In this document: piece after piece, positions 36,601 to 48,705 of the stretch
Position numbering within the stretch: position 1 is the stretch's first letter
Layout of the letters: each line of letters begins with the position of its first letter
NCBI GenBank assembly: GCA_016584495.1
Contig: WAID01000003.1
Coordinates: 1,488,001-1,552,000 of the forward strand
Length of the DNA stretch: 64,000 bases
Reading direction: 5' to 3'
Source of the DNA: Celoporthe dispersa
Taxonomy: Eukaryota > Ascomycota > Sordariomycetes > Diaporthales > Cryphonectriaceae
Notes under the pieces: generated by a model
Database searches by the model: none
What the model saw: the letters and a program-made list of their open reading frames with translations, nothing else
What the model was told of the DNA's origin: nothing
Made by a program: the position numbers and the translations under genes

Positions 36601-37455
36601 GGCATAAGATCAGCTGGGCAATCCGGTCGCAGCCCAAGCCAGGCTGACCAGCATTGATGAAGCTCCCGAGGCATCATCCTCCACCACAGCACGAGCGCAG
36701 TCGAGGCACTCCGGTCATGGCTCGTCTCACGTACGTGATGGAGCTACTCGGGTGAACCCTGTCGTCCCAGCGACAATATCGTACTACACAGCATGGTACA
36801 GACAGGATCCTGGTCCTCCACACAAGGTCGTCTCTTGTCGAGGGCTGTTGGGCGCACGGCGGCAGTGAGGCCGCAACGGGCAAGCTGATCCGTGACCCAT
36901 AAAATTGGCTACAATGTGCACCCTCGTTCGGGTTAGCCTTTGTGCTGGAGCCTCCCATCTAGGCATGTTCATCGCAATTTGGCGCGCCTATCTTCATTCT
37001 CGCCAAAGGCCTCATCTCGTCGCCCACATCTCTTTTCACCCTGTCCGCCCTTGCCCGCAGCAGAGACCAACACAGCACAAGCTGATCAGCAGGATGATTA
37101 CTCTGTATGCTCGGGCAGATCCAGTTCCGCCCCGCTTTGTCAGTCTTTGGCTCCGGGAGATCACAGCATGAAGTGGGTTGACGGAGTGGCGGATAGCCGT
37201 CTGGCTCGCTGAGCAGATCCTATGCGAGCCCTTGTAGACCTTGTTTTCTCTTTCTCCCTCTCTCTGACTCCCTCGAGGAGCGATCTGCTGCCAGGCGGTA
37301 CATAGTACGTGCTGCGGTACCTTTTTCGTACAATGTACCAGGGTACCGCGGTATCATGGGCTGCCAGCGAGGTGCAGCAGGCAATACAAGGTGGTCCACC
37401 CCACCCACACACCAAGTCCTGGGTACCACCACCCGCCCAGAGACAGAGAGAGACC

Positions 37456-37487
<32 letters not shown>

Positions 37488-38200
37488 CCCTGCCCCCTGG
37501 CAAACCAAGCTGGTGGTCCACACCATCCCACACCCTTGACCACGATCATGGCAGCCAGGGGAGAGACCGACATGGGGCTCATGGACCGGCCCACCATGCA
37601 CGAGCATCGCTAGGGATCACCCCGAGTCAGGCAAGGGCTCGCAACGTCGAGCAGGGCGCTACGAGTACAAGGTACCGTAGTACATCTGGTACATCTGGTC
37701 TACGGACGAGTACCTGAGATCGACGCCTGCTGGGCATGGTCATCTCATGTCCCTCAGAGGTTGGATGAGGGACCGACCCGCACAAATTTTGTGACAGCTG
37801 CTGCTGCGGCACACTCGCCCAGGATCACCGTCCATCATCGTTAGCCTGATCGTCCTGGCTCTGCTTCGGGAGATTTCATCTACATACTCTACTACCCTTG
37901 GGGGGCCCTTACCATTCCCACATGGCACTTGTCCTCGTGGTCACCTACATAAGATATCCACCACTCCCACCTTCTCCCTCCGGCACGTCTCTGAGGAAAA
38001 GGCTCTTCATACTCAAAGCACTTATACAACTCGTGTGGATTCTTGGAAATCCATCGACATCTCTCAACTACCCGCCACGCAAAGTAATATATAATAATCT
38101 TTTGTGTCATACTTCTTTTTTTTCTCTCCTCCTCACCCATCTCGCCACCGGCATACCGCATAATCTCACCTCTGGAAGGGAAGAAACATAATCGGCAAAG
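24649..38200. other. 13.5-kb gene-poor region
   Basis: No coding region with family features on either strand. Contents noted: nimA 3' UTR (T-rich, 24690-24720), GA-rich 25950-26080, C11 near 26214, CT tract 26546-26572, T12 and A15 near 26960-26998, CA/GT and GA microsatellites (30290-30310, 36432-36456, 37449-37485) and short GTAC palindromes (29424-29433, 37344-37353, about 37665-37715). Several frames of 180-240 codons exist (25854, 25967, 27433) but their composition looks random. I see no intact transposon. The last few hundred bases are likely the 5' UTR of the zinc-finger gene. Confidence 0.5.
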
Positions 38201-39255
38201 ATGGCTACCATGATGATGTCCTACGCCGCACAACCAAGCGCGCATTACGGATACGGGCAGCCCCAGGGACCACCGTCACCTCCTATGGACGACACGTCCA
38301 AGTGCTCACTGCCCTCCATCTCAAACCTGCTCGGGTTGGCCGACGGTGGATCGCCCACCTCAGAAACCTTCCAGGCTTCGCAGCAAGGTAAGAGCTTCAA
38401 CCAAACAAACAGACTGGGCCCCCTGAGGGCGAGGGCGAGAAGACCAGCAGTATTAACAGGAGCAAGCAGCACCATCACCAGTCTCCGACTCTCGCCCAAA
38501 CTCTTCTCACTACAATGTTCCTGTCCGCTGTGGTGCTCTGCCACCGACACCACCCATGTCCTCGGATGCGTCCTTCGACGGGTACCAGTCACCATCACCA
38601 ACCAAGTCTGTGGGCCAGGTGCCGCAGAACTACTACTTCGCCTCGGCACATACCATGGGCCATGTCGAGGCTTCTGAGGCCCACCGCCAGCAGATGGTGC
38701 CTCGTATCCCAGTCCAGCCTGCTTATACCGCTCCCGCCTTCGTCTCGTCCTACATCTCGAACCAAGCGATGCCCTCTTACTACCCAACGATGCAACCCAC
38801 GCCTCCACCGCAGCCACAGGTCTCGGGCCTCTTCTACCAGCGGCCGCTCCCTCAGGTATGTGTCTCTTCCGTCGGGCTTAGCTATACCCGTCGCCTCTTA
38901 CCATGAGAGCATATGAGCCTAACAGACCTCACAGACTTTCCCTCCGATGCCTCTCAGCGTCGCCGTGCCCTCATCCGGGGCCAGTCCATGGCAGCACCAC
39001 CACTACATCTCGCCAACATCGGCGGCCTCCTTCCCTCAGTCTCAGGACCGCTACATCTGCCAGACCTGCAACAAGGCTTTCTCCCGTCCCAGCTCACTGC
39101 GCATCCACAGCCACTCTCACACCGGCGAGAAGCCTTTCAAGTGCCCTCATGCCGGATGCGGCAAGGCCTTCAGCGTACGAAGCAACATGAAGCGACACGA
39201 GCGCGGCTGCCACAACTTTGACGGCAGCAGCTCCGGCTCGCCCCCGATGTCTTGA
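38201..39255 (+). CDS. C2H2 zinc-finger transcription factor, two C-terminal fingers
   Basis: Predicted nuclear DNA-binding regulator of 293 aa. Exons 38201-38387, 38482-38855 and 38935-39255; introns GTAAGA...ACCAG and GTATGT...CACAG are in phase (882 nt, 294 codons). The N-terminus has MDDTSKCSLPSISNLLGLAD, and a middle block has VRCGALPPTPPMSSDASFDG, followed by Pro/Gln/Tyr-rich sequence. Finger 1 (from residue 227): CQTCNKAFSRPSSLRIHSHSH (C-x2-C-x12-H-x3-H). Linker TGEKPF. Finger 2: CPHAGCGKAFSVRSNMKRHE then RGCH (C-x4-C-x12-H-x4-H). The SLPSISNLLGL/PPTPPMSSD plus two-finger layout is shared by a group of filamentous-fungal C2H2 factors, whose targets I cannot name. The acceptor at 38481 was chosen by phase and CAG; 38466 is an alternative. 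Confidence 0.85.
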
Positions 39256-39669
39256 GAGAGAGCGACTCGCTGCCTGATTATCGATTTCCTTACTTTTTTA
39301 TCTCACATTCGACCTTACCACCACCACCACTACTATCTTACTATCTTACATTTCTAATGGGCGCGACTTTCTCTATCATAACGGGACACAGACGGATCGG
39401 AGATACCTCACGGTACAATTTACCTGGGCAACGGTTTTTCTAAGGACATGGGGGGTTTGACCTGACATGATACCACAAACAAACGGATGGCGTACAAGGC
39501 GCAGCCTCACCAAGGGCAAGAATTGCTTTGAAGCATTTGCACGGCGTTTCACGGTGGTAACAGCATGGGCGAAGGGGGGGGAGGGGTGTCTGGCCAGCGA
39601 GGAATTGTGGTACTCTCTGGCTTGGCGGACGGGGGGTGCTCAACAGAAAATTAAAAACAAGGAAGCGAA

Positions 39670-39687
39670 GGGGGGGGGGGGGGGGGG
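39670..39687. repeat. G18 homopolymer
   Basis: Eighteen consecutive G about 415 bp downstream of the zinc-finger gene stop; length is likely uncertain in any assembly. Confidence 0.85.
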
Positions 39688-42600
39688 AATAACAAAGACT
39701 ACTCTCTTTTGAGATTTTTTCTTTCCATCTTGGTTTACACACTACGGTTTCATTCCAAAAAGGCAAAACTCTGGGTTTTTCTCAATAGCTTTGCTAGCTA
39801 GCCATCTACAATCAATCATCCAGTATGATACAAAATGGGTTCATCTGCGCGTCTCCTCCTCTTCTCAGCTCTTGATTCTCACGATGTGGAACCCTCACCA
39901 AAGTAAATTCCGGCGGTGTGGTTTCCGACATTCTCGTCCCGACCTGAATTTTTGCGCCCTCCTTTCTCGTTGTTGACAGCAACAACAACATACTACGTAC
40001 CTACGACCGATCTTGGAAGGCCATACGGATCAGGTGTCTCCCGGCCCCCCAGCGACCTCCCCCATCGCAATATCGGTAACTTCCATTGGGATTTTTAAAC
40101 CCCGGCCGGACCAAGGGCGCAGATCACCGAGTGGTCCAATCTCAAATCACATCACTCAATTTACCAATGCCGGGATCTCAGGTCAGTCATTTAACCCTGC
40201 CTCGGAGCATTTTTTTTCCCACATGTCGACTTTGTTCCCTCCCTGGTAGATCGGAGAGCTCAGGGCAGTAGTTCTCTCTCTCTTTTTTTCTTTTTTCTTT
40301 TTTTTTTTTGGTGACTCTCTCTTCTCCCTCTTCTCTCTCAAGGGCATCCAAGGATACTTCTTCCTATGCTAGCGAGGAGGATAAGTGCCGTGAGCTAGTC
40401 CAAGGGTGATCGCCTGCAATGGCCCACCCGGTAGATCATGATCGCCGGTCGAGCGTAGCTTTTAAGATTCTCGTTATACAAATCCGGACAGATTGGGAGA
40501 GGCGGGGAGGCCGGTCTCTTCCCACAAACCCCTTCCTTTTGAGGTCATCATCACCATCACCGGTCCAGCTGTAATAACGTCATCTTTTCCTCTATTACTG
40601 CGGGTATTCTTCTCTCGAACCCCCTTGTCATACGGGCCCCCTTTGGGACCCGCTGATCTCCCTCAACAAAGGCCTGAACCCTAGGCGATTTCACAGCATC
40701 TCTGGTCCCCTTGGCAACCTGATAATGTGCTCGAGAAGGGCCGTCCCTCGCCTCCTTGCCGGGCCTGCCTTTAGCCAGCCCAGGGGGGTGGGGGTCCTCT
40801 CGCACTCTCTCAGCTTTGTTTCCCCGCGCCAAGCCTCCTGAAAGTCTGGGCTGCCTCTTTAGTTGTGGTTCTGGCTTGTGTCTACTTACCATAAGTGCAC
40901 AGCAGCACGGACACTTCACCTCAAACCAGGCCCGCTCTTGCACGCCCAAGGAGGCCGGCGGGCTGCAGACGTCATGTTTTCTCCTGATTTCAACCCGCAG
41001 GCCCATCATCAATCATCCTTGTAGCCACGAGCCCTCGGGACGGCAACAAGAAAAAAAAGAGAGAAGGGAAAAAAGAAAACAATAGAAGAAGAAAAAAAAA
41101 GAGGATGGCGAAGGCAGGGCGAAAGGATGATCTGTCAGGATAGGCTTTGGGTCTACGACTGAAAGGGGCAACGCTCCTCGTTGTTCCCATACTGTTCAAC
41201 TGCGCCCCCTAACAGACAAAGCCGAGAGTGCCGTGCTCGACCAAGCAATCTACTACTGCTACTCTGTGCAGTACTTTTCCTCGTGGCAAGCCAGACAAGA
41301 GAAGAAAAACCACGATAACGCGGTAATGCCTGTCCGGCACCTATGGACCCCACTCGCCGGGCGGGGGGGAGGGGAAGGAAAGAGAGAGATCATCGTGGGT
41401 TGATGGATCCTTGTGACAATCGCCAACGTTGTGTTTTCCCACACGCTGGCGGCCTGCCCGGCTATATGATTTTTTATTTTATTTCTATTTACAGGGGAAA
41501 GAGGGAGGCAGCCGAGCAAATTCCTGCTGATCATCTTGAAGGATTGTTGAGCGACTAGGCGGTGAGGCATGCACAACATGAATTTGCAGTGGTAGTAGAA
41601 TGAAAAAAATGACGATTTTCTTCTCTCTTGTTTTTTCTTTTTTCATTTTTTTTTCTTCATGGCCTTCATCTCTATCGCGCCGAGGTAGGGGTTTTTTTCT
41701 CTCTCTCTCTTTATTCTTCTTTTTATTACTCTGCCTTGTTCCAGCCTGTCCTTCCCTCCAGGCTGGCTGCTTGGGCTTCAGTTAAGCTCAAGGCTGGACG
41801 GCTTTAGCTTTTAGATGGGGACACAAGAGGAATTGCGCCCAACAAATTGCTCCGAGGCCGAGTCAGAATGGTTTTTTTTCCCCCAAGGTTCCGGCCCACA
41901 TCTTCTGAGAAATGACCTCAGCTACACAGGCATCTAATCGTTGGTCATGCGGGTGCAGCCGTGAGCAAGCTCTGCGATAGCGCCCTGGCGAGCTTGTGAA
42001 GCCCTCCTCCTCTGCTCGGTCCCAGGAATACCGTCTGCTCTTACCGGACAGGTTCTGGATGAGGACGGCACGTGTGTAACTATATCGCCCACGCGTGTGA
42101 CACCCTGACCTGGTCCATCAGGTAGACGGCAAGACGGCACAGGCTAACTCGAGAGCACCGGGCCAGGAGTGAAGCCGTCGGCTGTTTGTGAGTGTGTGAA
42201 GGAGGTGGAAGGGCGAGGGCGCAAGGTTTGGGACCGTTTTCGATAGTTTAGACGCCACATGTACCGTGGTAAGGCACCCTTGCAACAAGAAGAAAGGAAA
42301 GGAAAGGAAGAGAAAAAAGAAGGGACATTGGTCGAGGAGGGCAGCAGAACTGTGCTAAAGTGATCATCACCAATGTGCCCACACACGCCAAGTGGTGGTC
42401 GAAGACACGACATGAGGTCCGAGGTCGTTGGTTGTGGGAGTGGAGCCGCGCCTGTTGTTAGCCCTGTTAGCACTCTACAGTGGATGAGGGCAAAGAAATG
42501 GGGGAGGGCTGTGTTTCTGCTAGCAGCTGCCTGCTGTGGCAGGGGAACAATGCAGCCCCTGTTGCACAAAGCTGGGGTATCCTGTTCAGATGTGCAGATC

Positions 42601-45600
42601 CAGAATAACAAGCCCTGTCAGCCATGCACCCTCGCACGTTTGATTGTCACGAGGATGAATCCCTCCTCTTTCTTCGTGTTCTTCTGAATCCAAGAGGACT
42701 CAAGAGCGAGCCTGCACCCAAGGAGCGTTTGAGGATGAGCTCTGCAGCAGTGCTCCACACATAGTCTCACTCTTGCTCACTCTCTCTCACTCACACGCAT
42801 AAAAATGAAAAAGGAAAGGGAAGAAGGAAAAAAAAAAGAACAAGCCCGGTTGTATTTTTGCCCAGAGTCTCAAGTCTGTCAGACCTTCCAAGGTTGTAAT
42901 AGTAGAAAGAAAGAAGCGCAGGAATTTACTGCCATGTAACTGTGGTACTATGGTACACTACTACGGTACAGTAGAGTGTCTGCTGTTGGAGAATTAAGCT
43001 TAATGCCACTAGCCCTGCCAGGCCTGCGGTAAGCGCAGGGAATCTTGTCCAGGGTGACCAGGGGGTTACCAACGTCGAAACCACCTCGCTGGTGGCCTGC
43101 GCAGCCGAGGGTGACATGATGATTCCATAGCATGCCACAGTACCAGAGTACGATGTCGTGGCAGTCCTGTCGATCTTCCCGTGCAGGCGAGCAGAGACCA
43201 GCGACCTCGCAAAGTCCCGCGGCCGGCAGCGATCGACGCATGACGAGGCTGCTGCGCATTTTGTGGGCTGCGCAGGTCAGTTCGCCATCAAGGGGGGCCC
43301 TGATCCTGTGTGATTTCGTAGAACGGGGGAGAAGGGGACGCCACAGACAGAGCCTCACTGCAGGCGAGGAGATCGGTGCGTAAAAGTACTGTACGTACAC
43401 TGTCTATCATGTCTCACCTGCGACTCTGCGTTTCAACGGACAAACTCGTACATCGCCGACTCATTGCCCAGGCGAAGCAGTGCAATGACTACTATGGGCT
43501 GGACCATTGGGGTCCAGGACTCCTGCTAGACCAACTATTGTCCCCAGTTTTTTTCTCTTTCTTTTCGGGTTTTATTTATTTTCTCTATTTTTATTTATTT
43601 ATTTATCTTGTCTTCGGTCGTGCGGACGGCGAGGATCTCTGCTCTCGGCCCCGCTGGGAGACCAGCCCATATCAGACTCACCTCCGGGCTTGGCACCGCA
43701 CTGGCCAGATCGTCGTGTGTCTCAGCATCCTTGCGGTCAGTATCAAAGCCATACACCCCAAGTCAGACGATCACCTGCCACCCGATTCGACTTGAGGTGA
43801 GGCGAGGTGAGGCTCAATGCCGCCTGTCGTCTGTCCTCTGGATTCCGCTCCCTACGACCGGACTTGGGTTCATCCCAGCAGCCATCACAGCGGCCCTCTG
43901 GTATCGCGACAGCTGGCTGGGGCCTTTGGTGTGCTCTGCGCTGGCTCCCGCAGGGCTGAAGCGGGCTACACAGTCTGGCTCCCGGCCTGGGATGCCAGTG
44001 CAGCTTCTTAACGCCTGCTCCAGTCTTCCACTCACCTACCAGAGGCGTCTCTGTCGACCCGATCCTGTTTGCGAAAGACGGGCGACACCATCGTAGAGGC
44101 TTGTCGACGACAGTACCACCGCAGTGCCTTGGTTCATTGGGTCAGAGACAATGTTCAACAAACCTGTACACCAGTCAACATATGGCACAGCACGCGCGGT
44201 CTGTAGGGCTGTCAATGTCTCAGCCCAGTCAGGGAGGCCGGTAAGTGCAAGCGACAGCAGAGAGAGAGAGAGAGAGCCAAATCCGCTGCGTGCACAGACA
44301 GATGTTTCGCAACGACGAAGGCGACGACGGCGGCGACAACGATGATGACGAGAGCGCTGGCGGCGTGTGGACGTGAGACCGCCACAAGCTGTAAGGCCCA
44401 GTGGAGATGTTTCGGTCCTCCTTGTTCGCTTAGGACCCTTTAGCAAGCATGCAGCCCCAGCTCGTACAATGGTACCGAAGGATGGTGGAGCGGCGGGCTT
44501 CCCCACGGCGCCTGGCCGTCCGCAGCTTGTGCTCCGGCGGAGAAACAGCCTCCCTGTGGCTGCTGGGCCGGGCGCAGGTGGCTGCGAGCAGTCCTGAGGC
44601 TATTGTACAGTCAGTCAGTTAGTCAGTCCAGAAAGTGTGAAACCCGGCGGAGAGGCGGTCTCGTTCTTGGCAGTCGAGGTCTGAGGGCGACCGTGTTTCA
44701 GTTAGTCCTGTTCCTGCGCAGTGTGGGCCGGTTCCAGGAGACAAAACCTTATTCAGACGTCGACGAGGGACCCTGTTGTCTACTCAATCGACACTGGTGC
44801 AACTGCCCATCTGAAATCTGAACCAAGATACAGCTGTCCTTCTTCTAGGCTTCGAATTGTTCGTCGTGTGTCGTTGTTGCATTAGGTTGCGCATGTGCGC
44901 GGTCAGGCGGGCGGGTCTCACGGAAACCTTCAGGGGGGGTTTACTACTATCATGCACGCTACCATAGAGCCTCAGGTCAAAGATCTGGTCTTCGTCCGTA
45001 TTTCGGCTCGTGGTATTGCGGGTGGTGTTGTTGTCTTGACACCAACCAACGGCTCAACAACAAGATGAACGACCAGAAAATCAGGATGAATGAAAAAGAA
45101 GAGAGACAAGAAAAAGAGGAAGAAAAAACACCCTGCTACAGGACCGAAACAAGACAAGATTGGGGGTAATCATTCATCGACACGCGCCTGTCACCCAGCC
45201 TCTTCCAGCCACAGCGCTTGGTACACCGGTTCTCTCCCAAGTCTCGTAAGGAACTGCTACGCATTCTGTAGACATGGTGCACCATCATGGTGGTGAGAGA
45301 TACCTGACATGTGTGTGTGTGTGTGTGTGGGAGAGAGAGAAAGAGAGAGCCGCCGCTTCGCTTCCGCCCCTCCCACACAATCCTCCAGCGAGGCGCCTGT
45401 CAGAATCCTAGCACAACCTGAGACGAGACGAAGAGAGAGCCAGACTTTCGGGAGCCGGTGCATCCATCCCGCCACTCTCCGCACTCTGCTGCATACTATG
45501 ACACCGGGAGGGGATGTACTTAAGCTTACCTCCTTTAAGCATCCTTGCCGCTGCGAGCCCCGGCGTCAAGGGTCGTCTCACAATGAGGCCACCTGCACCA

Positions 45601-47992
45601 AACCTGTCATTAGTATACACAGATTACAGTCTGTACCATAGTAGACCGTCTACCCTACTCACCCCCCACCCCCCTTCGCTACCAGACTTCGGATTCGTCT
45701 GATAAGCAGTATTGTCACGGCTGTGGGTATGTTTCGAGGGGACAGCCAGGGAGTGGCGCTGCACACAAGTGGACGTTGAGATGCCCTTCCTGTGGCGGGT
45801 TGTGTCCATCGATCGACCCCCAGGGTCCAACTCTTCTTATGTGACAGTGAGCAGAAGAGACACACTTCTCTGGAGGGAGACAATGTCTACCTCCCCTCCC
45901 GTCAGGCCAGTCACTCTACCGTAATCCCTCATGTCATGATGTTGCCCTTGCCTCTCTGCCTCCTTGACTTGACCCTCTCTCTGGCGAGAGAGCCGTGCTG
46001 TGCTGCCTCGTGTGCATCCTGCGCCCAATGAGGACCAAGCGGCAACCGACGTGGCCTTATGCGCGCGGTGCATCGTAACCACCAACGTCCTGTAGCACCC
46101 AGTCGAGTAGACTATAATATGACGAAATAAGCTCAAAAACAAGCGTATCCAACACACGTGCCGTCAGAAGGACCCTCGGGACGGCGAGGATCCGCGTAGA
46201 TCCACCACCAAGGCCCCCCCCCCCTCTCCCCAAGGCGGCCAGCCCTCTTGTTCATGGCTTGGTAGGACTAGTCGGTGACAGACCTCGGGCTCCAGGACAG
46301 GGCTCACTCACCATCACGACGTGGGCCGCCGGCTTTTGACTGGTGAGACTGGGCATGTGTTGCCCGCTGGGAAACCCCTCTGGGCTCGAAGGGCCTGGTA
46401 GGGTCGTTTCGAGACCTCGCCTAAATACCAACACCCACCCCCGGAGGACGAAGGGGCAACGTACAGGGTGTTGGTGGACCCCCTGCCCACATTCCAGGGC
46501 GCCCCGCACGCGGTCATCGGCCCATGTTGAGAACGTTGGCCCGTGGCCTGGCAGCACTCGTCGTATTCTCTCTTTCTTTTCATCTCAAAAAAAAGTCTAG
46601 GCGGTGTCGTCTCGCCCATGGGACGGCGGGTGGGCTTCCCCCTCTCGTGTTTCACGCCCTTGGTTGGTGATGGTAATGATGCCCTGGCTCCTCCCACGCC
46701 GGGGAATTCTTTTCCTTTTGGGATTTTATTTTATTGTACCCCTGTCTGGCAAAGATCAAGCTTAACACGACCCCCCTCCTCGCTTCCCTTGTACACGGTA
46801 CTCCAGCCCAGTACTATGATACACGCAGATGGAGGGGGGATCGTGGTCACATCCACATTTTGGTGGTGGTGGTAGAGGAGGAGGAGGAAGGGGGCCCCGA
46901 CAGTCTGGCTTGCGGAGAGGGGACCCGCCTGCCCTTTGTCGAAACCAAACCTGATGTGCTATGTACTGGTGACCTTTCTGTTGATCCTCGTCGCAGGTCT
47001 CTGGAGCAGCCAGCCAAGACGACGGAAGCGACTGAATCCGTGTGGTGGGGGTTGGAGCTGGTTTGGGTGGTATGCATCGCTTGGATCGACGCCCAGCACG
47101 GGAGAGCGACTGTCCAAGGGCGATCACAGGTCCTTTTTCTCCTTGGCAAAGGACGAGCAGCGGGATGAAACTGCACACCGTGATCTGTGACATGGTCCAT
47201 CCGGGGGGAGGGAGTCTTGTCCTCCTAGGGGATCGTCACAGCTCTTGTGGTTCTCTTGTTGCGCCCAGGAGGCGGGACGAGATCGACTGTAAGTCTCTGC
47301 GCCTCAGATGAGCCTGAATTGCGAGGTGGTGGGATGGCATACGGCGCTTCCCCCCCCCCGGCCCCCCGGGAAACCATACGGTCTATACGGTGTGTACTAT
47401 GGTATGAACAGAGGACCCCTGCTTGCTTCTGGGACGCCTGGGTTCTCGAAGACGGTAGCGGGAACCCCCTGAGGGTCCGAGAGATGGGAGGTAAGGTACT
47501 TGCTGTACTTCGAAGGTACAAGTGAGGTTGTACATCCCGACCCCTGCTGTACAGATGCAGCTGAGACGGAGGCGATGTTCGTAAAGGCAGGGCCGTTGGA
47601 GCCGGGACATGATCAGACACCAAGGAAGAAGATGCTGATGTTCTCCGGGATCCTCTGTTCATCCAACGGCTCGACATTTACTGTGTCTCTGCCATCCGAA
47701 GTGTTGAGAACCGGCATGTTGAGCTGGAAAATTGTAGAATTCTGTGCTTGTGGGAAATCAATGAAGCCCTGACTTTGAGGCTATACTGAGATTTAGTTAG
47801 TCACGTACTTGGTAGATGAACATACTGTCTCCTTGACCAATCCGTCTCAGTCCCACTAGGTCATTATATGATAGTTGATAGTAAGGACTGGTTAACATGT
47901 AGAACATTATCAATCATGTTGTTGATGAGACTTTGGAAATCATGCAGATTGGACACAGGTATTGTAGTGCATTGGCCACGAGAGAGGAGATA

Positions 47993-48070
47993 TGTATACG
48001 TGTGTGTGTGTGTGCATGTGTTTCTATGTATGCATATAAATGCACATGTATGTGCATATGTGTATGTGTG
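47993..48070. repeat. alternating purine-pyrimidine tract
   Basis: TG/CA/TA alternation with little interruption (gtatacgtgtgtgtgtgtgt, then tatgcatataaatgcacatg). Such sequence can adopt left-handed or cruciform DNA. No gene here. Confidence 0.6.
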
Positions 48071-48705
48071 TCTAAGCAGTTTCTTAGTGGATCAGATCTC
48101 CATCTAGTGAGGCCATCTAGACTCAAGTTCTTCACCTGCCTGCTTGGATTCCTCTGCCTGGGCACGTCTCAAGACCCTGAGGGGGCCTGCGAACGTGTAG
48201 ACAATAGGTTCGTGGACAAGATGTTGTGAATTTGCTCGAGGATTGATCACACAAAAGGGAAACCAGCCTTGCAGAACGTGCAAATCTGGAGTATAGAGTC
48301 AGGGTCATGATGATGTTGTCCCTGCGCCTGTGATGTAGGCACATATATAGCTTCCCACTGATGTACCTTGCGGTCCATCCTTCAATTCTCAGCTTTGCCT
48401 TCATCAGTCAGGTTGCTTTCTGCAGAAGCTTCAAGCTGAACAGTCACCATAGGTGGTACCTGCTCACATCAGTGTAAGGCCCACAGGACACTGCTTGAGG
48501 ACAACAATATCTCCCCTGCTGCAGTGAATGACCAGTTTTAGATGAGAAGGGAATTTTGATGCCCATTACTACCTGGGGTACGTCCCTGCGTACAGCCATC
48601 AAATTCCCAGGTCCAAAAAGAAGAAAGGTTTTAAGTCTGCCAGTCATGATCTCAATGCCATCGTGAGCCCCCAAATCATCGAATAGATGCCTTCCTCGTC
48701 CCCAG

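Larger units (their letters stand above)
39256..48705. other. 9.4-kb gene-poor region
   Basis: No convincing gene on either strand. It contains a G18 run (39670-39687), T-rich stretches (40270-40310, 41620-41720, 43550-43610), A-rich 41050-41100, a CA/GT tract near 45310-45328, many GTAC-containing short palindromes (42944-42972, 43142-43150, 45629-45640, 46796-46818, 47385-47400, 47495-47535) and an alternating purine/pyrimidine tract at 47993-48070. The left end will include the zinc-finger gene 3' UTR, and the right end the SPP1 3' UTR. Confidence 0.5.

Noticed and set aside
37430..37500. CA-repeat region as a telomere-like or CRISPR-like array
   Set aside because: Simple dinucleotide microsatellite; no spacer/repeat organisation and no TTAGGG.
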